A stretch of 64,000 nucleotides of DNA from Pyrenophora tritici-repentis (taxonomy: Eukaryota > Ascomycota > Dothideomycetes > Pleosporales > Pleosporaceae): NCBI RefSeq assembly GCF_003171515.1, contig NC_089398.1, positions 1,054,001 to 1,118,000 on the forward strand, read 5' to 3'. Positions 56,539 to 64,000 of this stretch are shown here, piece by piece (positions within the stretch are counted from its first letter, which is position 1; each line of letters begins with the position of its first letter). The translations under genes and the position numbers were made by a program. The notes below the pieces were generated by a model, which searched no databases, was not told the origin of the DNA, and saw only the letters and a program-made list of their open reading frames with translations.

Positions 56539-58390
56539 TTGGGAGTAGTATTGAAGTTGAGATGTTCAGTTCATGGAGCCGAACGACTACCCATCGAAAA
56601 ACTAAGGTGTCAACATCAAGGAGGGACCTCGAAGGTGACGTGAGAAAAACCTGGAACACAGGTGCAAGCGCTAGCTATCAAACATACAAGGGCAGCACCC
56701 CCAACGGACGATCGTCCGTACGACGGCGGTTCTCTAACGCCATCATGCAGCGGACGGGTGCTCCACAAGGGTTTGAGTCAGGAGAGGACTGATCAGAAGT
56801 GGGCATAAGGCGCGTCGTCGCACGCGTTCAACCTGGTCCAGAAGCACCACAGTCATTCAGCCGACAGTATTGGATGATGGAGGCTATGGGTTTCTCAAAA
56901 CCGGAGGTGTCGTGTATATAGCTGCATGGCTGCAGGCTGTCACATTGTCTCGTTTCCCCGCATTTACACCACGCGACATGTACCTGCGTATCTGAGTTGC
57001 CGGCGAAGCCGGGTTGTGGATAAATCTGCAAGTTGAAGCTTGGATGGCGTGTGAGACAAGCCATCGAGTGAATTGATTATACGTAAGTACGGGTACTCCT
57101 TACTCGCCAGCCAGAAACTGATCCCAGCTCTTACTGCTCATGCTCTGTTGTTGGCCAATGCGTAGGCTTGATACGATGCGCGATGTGTATACGATTCAGC
57201 TGTTCCACCTTGGCAACTGAAGCCATCAGATCTGTTGCGATACGGGAAAAACATGCGACCGTTGCAGATGGGTGCCCTGTCCACTACTGCACGTCGCTTC
57301 ACATACCGTAAGGGGTGGGAGTACAGAGATTGACAGCAAACGGTGCGACGAACCTTATGCCTAATTATAAGTACCGCGTCCGGCAGTTATAGGCAACCAA
57401 CCCCGGACCTCGTGCTGCAAGTCTTGCGTGACTATTTCGAGAGAAGTCTCCGTTTGCGTGTGTCGCGGTCCGTTATGCCCTGCTGCTCAGCTTACGGGAT
57501 GTAGGTCCAGATGCCAAACGGCAGCGCCATGCGTTGCATAGTAGGGCCGAACAGTCGGTATTGTTTCAATTGGGGCTGAAGGCCGGTAGAGGTAATGTAC
57601 GCTACTTCGTGTAGAGGCGAAGGATGAAACGAACCGAGTCCTTCGCGTAACGCAAGATAGGATAGTGCCAAGAGATCGTAATATGTCAACGAAATAAACT
57701 TCGCTTGCTGCATCCTGCCATGTCATTTGCAACTCGAACGGGCTATGAAATTGACGATCTACTAGATCTGAGATGGCTGTGATGCTATGGCGAGCCTTGG
57801 TATGCTACAGGGGTCAATGACATAGGACGATGGCATCGGACAAGAAAGCCGAAGACGCGGACGCGGCTACCGCGACTAGCCGCAGGTGGTATACCCTTTA
57901 ACGAATGCTACTATTTTATATAACCCTCTTAGTTCTCAACCCATGGCCGTAATGCAGCTTTGCTCAAGTTTGGTCGGAGTCATGTGCTAGAGGGAGGACA
58001 TGAGGTGATGAGGCGCTTGCAAATGAGAGCGGAAGGGAGCCGCGGCCATTGGTCTTAGCGTGTTTTTGAGGCTCAGTGATATCATCGCAAATGTGTTTTG
58101 AGCAAGAGCGACAACCATGGCTACTGCGCCTTTGTTATTCAGGACTTCATGTTCTACGCGTATGCTGTATAGACCAGCCCTTTCACCTTCACTCTGACGT
58201 TGCGATAGCGCCGTTTGCCTTGTAGCGCCTAGACCCCCCGTTCGCCTTCCTCGCCTGCCTGCTGTTGCCTTCAGAGCGAATTCCTTACAAATCTGCGAGG
58301 CGCTGCATTCGCCATACCTCCGGACCCCACCGCTCACGCCAAGATAGACTCACCTTGTCTCTCTTTCCCGTGACTTCATGTGCACCTGAA
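56539..58390. other. Divergent intergenic region between rhodopsin-domain gene and RAD26
   Basis: About 1.85 kb with only short non-protein-like frames. A GACGATCGTCCGTACGACGG palindromic-looking stretch lies near 56707-56725. It presumably contains both promoters. Confidence 0.45.
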
Positions 58391-61300
58391 ATGTCGTCGC
58401 CGTCCGAACAGCTGGCGCTGGCCGCGCCGCCCACAATCACCGTCACCAACTCAGAGAGTTCGCGCCACGACGAGCCAAATGATACAGTAATGGATGATGG
58501 GACACAAATATCAGGAGAAGATATACCATCCGATGCGGACGAGCAGGCGCGCCTCAAGTTGCTCACTACGGGCACTCGGGCGCAAGATGACTTGGAACGG
58601 GATATTGGACGACAGGCGGACCAGATGCTCACAGAGCAAGCTGATGTGAGGGACAAGAAGCGCATAGAGAAGCTCGAGGGCGAAGCAAAGCGGGCTGAGG
58701 CAGCCATACAGAAGCTTAAGAATCGATTAGCACTCCCAGCTTTAGATACTCAGAAGGCAAAATTGCGCGGCGAGATTGCAGCATATCGACAAAAGATCGA
58801 CGATCTAGATATGGAGATGGACAGTATACAGCAGCGTATCAACGATCGTCACAAAGCGCCTGGCGTCGATGATGCACCGGAAGATGGCGCAAATGGACCG
58901 CTACCAAATGAAACCCAGCGCGAGTGGCTCATCCGCACAGGCAAGATCACGCCCTTCTCCAAGGTGGCGCAAAGCCACCCAGGCTCAGGAACCTTGGGCG
59001 AGGTCATGCTAGATGCTGAAGTTGAAGACATGGTTGTAGATGCGGACAAGGGACCAGTGTCACATCGCAATTTGATGAAGCCTGGGTTCGAGAACGTTGA
59101 GTCCAGCGAAGAAGAAACGAGTCCAACATCTAAACCACGACCGAGGAAGCGGCGGAGGGCGACTCCTGCTAGTGATAACCTAGACTCCAGCGAGCCGAGC
59201 ACCGGGCCTGGCTTTACCGATCCCGACTCCGACGATGCCTTCGAGCCGGGCATGACAGATCGCCAACTTGCGACACTGGATGAGTCTGACGCAGTATCAG
59301 AAGATATCGACGAAGACGATTCGTATGCGGAGGAGACTACTGGTCGTAAACGTAAACCCAAAGGAAAGAAGACAAAGAAGGCCAAAGCTAAGCCTGTGGA
59401 GGAGGCTGTAGTTGAGGATCTGGCCGGCGTTGACGATGGCAACGAGCGAGTGTACCGGAAACGCATAGAGACCTGGACGAAGAATCGCGCAGCGGCAAGA
59501 AAAAAGGCCAAGGCGAATAGGGGTGAGGTGGCTGCAGATGAAGAAGGAGAGGAAGAGTGTTACCAACCTCATCCCACCGAGGCTGACACAGAGTTCGATG
59601 GCGGGTTTCGTATTCCTGGAGACATCTACCCAGCACTGTTTGATTACCAGAAGACTGGTGTACAATGGCTTTGGGAACTGTACTCCCAAAACGTAGGCGG
59701 TATCATCGGCGATGAGATGGGTTTGGGTAAAACCATACAGGCCATCGGCTTGGTTGCGGGCCTTCATTACTCCAAGAAGCTCACGAAGCCCGTTATTGTT
59801 GTCTGCCCAGCGACGGTCATGAAGCAATGGGTAAACGAGTTCCACCGCTGGTGGCCTGCTCTCCGAGTTTCTATCCTGCATACGTCTGGCAGTGGTATGC
59901 TGGACACTCGACGAGAAGATCGTCTAGAGCAGGAAATGGAGCTTCGGAAGTACGGTGACTACGATACGACCCTGACTGGCGCCGGCAAGGCTGCAAAGAA
60001 GGTCCTCGAAAAGGTCAAGCGTGATGGTCACGTACTTGTCACGACTTACTCTGGGCTTCAAACATATGCTGAGTTTCTGATTCCTACTGAGTGGGAATGC
60101 GCCATCCTAGACGAAGGACATAAGATCAGGAATCCCAACACTGCTATCACGATTCACTGCAAGGAATTGCGAACACCAAACCGCATCATTCTATCTGGTA
60201 CGCCAATGCAAAATAACTTGACGGAGCTATGGTCACTCTTCGATTTCGTCTTCCCTATGCGTCTCGGTACCCTCGTCAACTTCCGGAATCAATTTGAGTT
60301 TCCTATCAAGCGGGGTGGCTATGCAAACGCTTCCAATCTGGAGTTTGAGACTGCCGTGCAATGCGCTGAAACCCTGAAAGATGCTGTCAGCCCATACCTA
60401 CTCCAGCGATTCAAGGTCGATGTAGCGACTGATCTGCCTCAGAAGAAAGAGCAGGTTCTTTTTTGCAAGTTGACACGTCAACAGCGCCAAGCATACGAAG
60501 CCTTTTTGGCATCGGAAGACATGAAGTCGATCGCGAATGGCAAGCGCCAGATGCTCTTTGGCGTCGACTTTCTGCGCAAGATTTGCAATCATCCAGATCT
60601 TACTGAGCACAAGACGCTCTCCAAGAAGCCTGGCTATGATTATGGTAATCCCAATAGGTCCGGAAAGATGCAAGTGGTCAAGGAGTTGCTTTCGCTGTGG
60701 AAGAAGGGCGGTCACAAAACACTGCTCTTCGCGCAGCATCGCATCATGCTTGATATCTTGCAGAAGTTTATCAGTCAATTACCTGATATAAATTGGCGTC
60801 GCATGGATGGCGATACACCCATCAAGGATCGACAGAACCTTGTCGACGAGTTCAACAACAACCCAGACCTGCACGTCTTCTTACTTACTACAAAGGTTGG
60901 AGGTCTTGGTGTGAACCTAACAGGTGCTAATCGTGTCATCATCTATGACCCCGACTGGAACCCTTCGACAGATATACAGGCGCGGGAGCGTTCATGGCGT
61001 TTGGGACAGAAGCGAGAGGTTGAAATATACCGGCTCATGTCCGCCGGCACGATTGAAGAGAAGATTTACCATCGTCAAATCTTCAAGCAGTTCTTGACAA
61101 ACAAGGTTTTGAAAGACCCGAAACAGCGACAGACATTCCAGATGAGCGATCTCCACGACCTATTCACGTTGGGTGTGGAGAATGTAGAGGGCGAGACAGA
61201 GACGGGTAGCTTGTTCCGTGGGTCAGAAGTCAAATTCGAAGAAGACGGAAAGACGGCCACAGCAGATGCCACAGCAGCTGAAGCCCTCGCAGCCGTAAAA

Positions 61301-62131
61301 GGCATATCGAGATCCGAAGCTTTCCAGGCTCCCGTCTCCGACACCGAAGAAGGTGCTCCCGCCAATGAAGATGGAACCACGTCTGCTGACAAACCTCCCA
61401 CGGACTCTCGCCTCATGTCCACCATCTTCGCAAAGACAGGTGTTCATTCTGTCCTTGAACATGACGCAATCATGAACTCGACAGCTGGTGGCCGCAAGCG
61501 CAAAGTCCAGGCCGATCCAGCATACATTCAACGCGAGGCGAAACGGCAAGCCGCCCTTGCAGCCGAGCAGCTGAAAAAGAGCATGGAAGAAGCACGCAAC
61601 GTACCAGCCGGGACACCGACATGGACCGGACAATTTGGCCAAGCCGGCCGTCCCGACACACCACGCGGATCGGCATCCACACGTGGTTCTCGCGGTGGCC
61701 GGGGAGGCAGCAGACTGGGCGCGCCTTCCTCAACAGCCATCCTCAACAACCTCGCTGCCCGCCAAGGTCGTCCAAATCCAACATCACTAGCAGCAACCTC
61801 TACTTCTCGTAGCTCCACATCTGGGGTGACGACACCGCAGACGTTCCGCGGCCGCCGCATGCTCGAGATGATTCGCGATTTCATGCTTACACACGGTGGT
61901 ACGGTTCCCAGTCGCATGCTTGTCGATCACTTTGACCACTACTGTCGCGCACAGCCGGGCAGGAACGAAGAGTTCAAGGAGATGCTCAAGCTGATTGCTA
62001 CACTCGAGAAGAGCGGCAGTGCGCAGAGGGGAAAATGGGTCCTCAAAGATGAATGGAAGACTCAGCCCACATCCACACCTACTGCTGCTGCGCCTACTAC
62101 TCAGAGACCTACTGGTGCTGCCGGACGTTAG
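58391..62131 (+). CDS. RAD26: SNF2-family DNA repair ATPase Rad26 (CSB/ERCC6)
   Basis: A single exon of 1246 residues from the ATG of MSSPSEQLALAAPPT; the upstream open frame lacks a better ATG. The N-terminal 400 residues are disordered and acidic with a coiled-coil start (IEKLEGEAKRAEAAIQKLKN). The ATPase begins near FDYQKTGVQWLWELYSQN. Walker A is DEMGLGKT at about 441, Walker B is the DEGH box at about 574 (DEGHKIRNPN), and motif VI is in ARERSWRLGQKREV. HelicC spans roughly residues 765-895. The C-terminus has a Gly/Arg-rich stretch (RGSRGGRGGSRLG) and a Rad26-type end with LIATLEKSGSAQRGKW. Rad26 is recruited to stalled RNA polymerase II to start transcription-coupled repair. It is unusually intron-free for its length in this window. 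Confidence 0.94.
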   Translation: MSSPSEQLALAAPPTITVTNSESSRHDEPNDTVMDDGTQISGEDIPSDADEQARLKLLTTGTRAQDDLERDIGRQADQMLTEQADVRDKKRIEKLEGEAKRAEAAIQKLKNRLALPALDTQKAKLRGEIAAYRQKIDDLDMEMDSIQQRINDRHKAPGVDDAPEDGANGPLPNETQREWLIRTGKITPFSKVAQSHPGSGTLGEVMLDAEVEDMVVDADKGPVSHRNLMKPGFENVESSEEETSPTSKPRPRKRRRATPASDNLDSSEPSTGPGFTDPDSDDAFEPGMTDRQLATLDESDAVSEDIDEDDSYAEETTGRKRKPKGKKTKKAKAKPVEEAVVEDLAGVDDGNERVYRKRIETWTKNRAAARKKAKANRGEVAADEEGEEECYQPHPTEADTEFDGGFRIPGDIYPALFDYQKTGVQWLWELYSQNVGGIIGDEMGLGKTIQAIGLVAGLHYSKKLTKPVIVVCPATVMKQWVNEFHRWWPALRVSILHTSGSGMLDTRREDRLEQEMELRKYGDYDTTLTGAGKAAKKVLEKVKRDGHVLVTTYSGLQTYAEFLIPTEWECAILDEGHKIRNPNTAITIHCKELRTPNRIILSGTPMQNNLTELWSLFDFVFPMRLGTLVNFRNQFEFPIKRGGYANASNLEFETAVQCAETLKDAVSPYLLQRFKVDVATDLPQKKEQVLFCKLTRQQRQAYEAFLASEDMKSIANGKRQMLFGVDFLRKICNHPDLTEHKTLSKKPGYDYGNPNRSGKMQVVKELLSLWKKGGHKTLLFAQHRIMLDILQKFISQLPDINWRRMDGDTPIKDRQNLVDEFNNNPDLHVFLLTTKVGGLGVNLTGANRVIIYDPDWNPSTDIQARERSWRLGQKREVEIYRLMSAGTIEEKIYHRQIFKQFLTNKVLKDPKQRQTFQMSDLHDLFTLGVENVEGETETGSLFRGSEVKFEEDGKTATADATAAEALAAVKGISRSEAFQAPVSDTEEGAPANEDGTTSADKPPTDSRLMSTIFAKTGVHSVLEHDAIMNSTAGGRKRKVQADPAYIQREAKRQAALAAEQLKKSMEEARNVPAGTPTWTGQFGQAGRPDTPRGSASTRGSRGGRGGSRLGAPSSTAILNNLAARQGRPNPTSLAATSTSRSSTSGVTTPQTFRGRRMLEMIRDFMLTHGGTVPSRMLVDHFDHYCRAQPGRNEEFKEMLKLIATLEKSGSAQRGKWVLKDEWKTQPTSTPTAAAPTTQRPTGAAGR

Positions 62132-63354
62132 GTCACTATAGCCGAGCAGAACGAGCAACGAGCAGTATTTTTCTCGGATGGGTTTATGCAAACGGGCGGG
62201 TCTGGTTGATTTCCTTTCTGACAGTTTGTTTCTTTCTCTTCTTTCCCCGTCTATTAAGCGACGAGGTATTCAGTGGCTGGCGTTGCATCTCCTAGGCGTA
62301 ACAAGGACACCGTGGGATAACACATGTTCTTCTTTTCACTTTGCTTTTTTTGTTCAGCGGGATATCCAATCTGGCGGGCTCTTTCTTCGCAGCAACCAAT
62401 ACCACGATCCAGATGTCATATAACAAGTTGTTTTTCACTTGTTTTTCTTTCTTTTCGCTTTTTTTGCTTCCCAAGCGCTGTTCTGGTCATCGAAGTATCG
62501 GTGCATCGACTTTGAAGCCCGTTCACTTGCTCACCGGCGTTCTTTTCGCTAGTTCTTGCCCAATGCAAAGAAGCAAGACGTGGACCCTTTTTTCTTAATT
62601 TTATTGACATCACCAATGATCGATGTCCAACGGAATGTGAAGTCGGAATAGTCTCGGTCAGACCATGGTAAACAATCATCGAATAGGGGAACTGATTGAT
62701 ACACGCAAGAAACGTTTGAGTCAAAATGTTTTGTGAATATTTCTGTTTTCCAGCGTTCGGGTTAACGATCGAGATGATTCTCGTGGCATAGCGCCGCCAC
62801 TGAGCTTGTTCTGTTTATCCACCTCTCTGCTACCTGACATCCACCTCCGAGAATCCAGAATCTAGACTAAACAAATTACTGCTTATCCATCATCTTCACT
62901 GACTGAAATCAGCACAATTACTACAGCCCATGGGAGCCTTCTGCGAACCCCATGACTATGCAACGCGGCAAGAGGACCAGAATATCCCCATTCGCTTCCC
63001 CTCACACTCTCTCGCTCTAATCAAGAGACAAGTATGATCAGTCCAACTCCGTAACACCAGATGCCGTGGCTGTGATCACCGCTTTCCCCTGTCCCAAAAA
63101 TGAATGTAGAGTTTTTGCTCCATATGCTTGAACCCAAGCATTGACAACCAGGAGCGCCGCTGCAACCGACCCCATTTTTATGACTGACAACATGGGTTTA
63201 AAGAGATATAAAAGGAATGAAACAGAAAGGTTTATATATAGACAGATGTGAAGCGTGAAAAGGATGCCGTATATCGTATCATAAGCGATGAAGCGTCGGA
63301 GAAGATTCTTGCCGTATACGTCTACGTCTCATTGTGGTGAGAGCTCATGTGGTT
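62132..63354. other. Convergent intergenic region, 1.2 kb
   Basis: The first half is T-rich (for example 62420-62600), as in fungal 3' UTRs. No convincing gene was seen. Confidence 0.45.
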
Positions 63355-64000
63355 TTACCAAAGGCCGAACTGGTAGGTAAAGTACAGTAATGAGCCGATG
63401 GTTGTTCCGGTCGTGAAGAACATGGTGGAGAGAGTCATCTTTTCAAAGTGGGAGAGCGCGCCATTGCAGTTGGGGCATGTGTAGCCCTCTAGATGTTTGT
63501 TAACATGGAAACGATAACGAGGGATGGGCTCGATGATGACTTACCTGAGAGAGGAGTGTATGGCTGCTTGAGGTACATGCCGAAAGTGAAGCCAGTGAAG
63601 GCGCCCAAGTAACCGGCACGCGGGGGAGCAGTCGCGCTCAAGTCAGAGTCGTAGATTAGGAGCTTGTAGTTCTCCGTCAGGAAGGGTGCTTGGCCCTCTG
63701 GTGTCTCGCCGGTGTTCCAAAGTACCTCGGTCTGCGTTGCGGACATGTTGACAGAAATGGTGTAGGTAGCTTGGTTGGCTGTGCATGAGGCGAGCACATC
63801 GATGGCAGTTGGCGTTACGGAGAGAGAGGTGTAGTTCCAGGCGAACGTCACCCAGTCGCCAACCTTGTAGTATTGCGTTCCGGCAATGGCGTTCGGTGTG
63901 ACCATGGTGAGGCCACCGGCGGGTAGTCGAGGGTCGAAGCTGGTAGACTTTGACTTGCCCGATTGTGTCTTGGTGCCCGCGGGCTTGTTTGTGCCGGTTT
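63355..64000 (-). CDS. DUF7137-like protein, 5' part outside window
   Basis: Two minus-strand exons are visible, 63545 to beyond 64000 and 63488-63355, joined over a 56-bp intron (GTAAGT...TAG). The frame is open to the right edge, so the start and any signal peptide lie outside. The first visible residues are Thr/Lys/Ser-rich, then PRLPAGGLTMVTPNAIAGTQ and a beta-sandwich-like part (YYKVGDWVTFAWNYTSL, SCTANQATYTI, LWNTGE). A zinc-ribbon-like CPNC and a C-terminal hydrophobic segment (MTLSTMFFTTGTTIGSLLYF) follow, ending FGLW. This pattern recalls the fungal family annotated DUF7137, from memory. It is probably an extracellular or cell-surface protein held by the C-terminal helix; the role is unknown. 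Confidence 0.75.

Noticed and set aside
58849..59511. 220-codon minus-strand frame
   Set aside because: Antisense to RAD26 and Ser-rich as expected for the reverse of acidic/Ser coding sequence.

Overview
This window comes from a filamentous ascomycete, most likely a Dothideomycete of the order Pleosporales. That placement is an inference from protein families and gene architecture, not from a database match. Most genes are interrupted by short GT-AG introns of about 45-80 bp. There are CFEM-like, fungal-rhodopsin, DUF3292 and Fungal_trans_2-type proteins and a Fot1/pogo transposon. No tRNA, rRNA or CRISPR structure was recognised. All exon joins below were built by hand from splice signals and frame continuity.

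Left part (1-19.9 kb), densely packed: the 3' part of an AIM21-like actin-patch protein; a DUF3292 membrane protein; a Myb/SANT-SAP-like nuclear protein (minus); a single-pass membrane protein; a LaeA-type methyltransferase (minus) divergent from a cytochrome P450; a FAR1/MULE-derived DNA-binding protein; and the kinetochore gene NDC80 (minus).

Middle (19.9-34.4 kb), gene-poor: about 10 kb (19.9-29.9 kb) holds a single convincing gene, a 249-residue acidic protein with a probable 5'UTR intron. It is followed by two hypothetical genes and a decayed Fungal_trans_2-type regulator pseudogene with an in-frame stop and a frameshift.

Right part (34.4-64 kb), mostly housekeeping: UTP21 (ribosome biogenesis) divergent from VIP1 (inositol pyrophosphate kinase/phosphatase); a secreted GH5 hydrolase divergent from a CFEM-like membrane protein; PAF1; an apparently intact 2.1-kb Fot1/pogo transposon inserted between PAF1 and ERG25; ERG25, whose start codon appears to be split by an intron; an F-box protein; a fungal-rhodopsin membrane protein with an 11-nt micro-exon; RAD26/CSB; and the 3' part of a DUF7137-like secreted or membrane protein that runs off the right edge.

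The housekeeping genes do not form one pathway. The only local groupings that might be functional are the methyltransferase/P450 pair, which has no backbone biosynthetic gene nearby, and several divergent promoter pairs. I did not find an obviously new multi-gene system. The most unusual items are the split ATG of ERG25, the intact transposon beside PAF1, the domesticated-looking FAR1 protein, the lone gene in a 10-kb desert, and the broken regulator gene.
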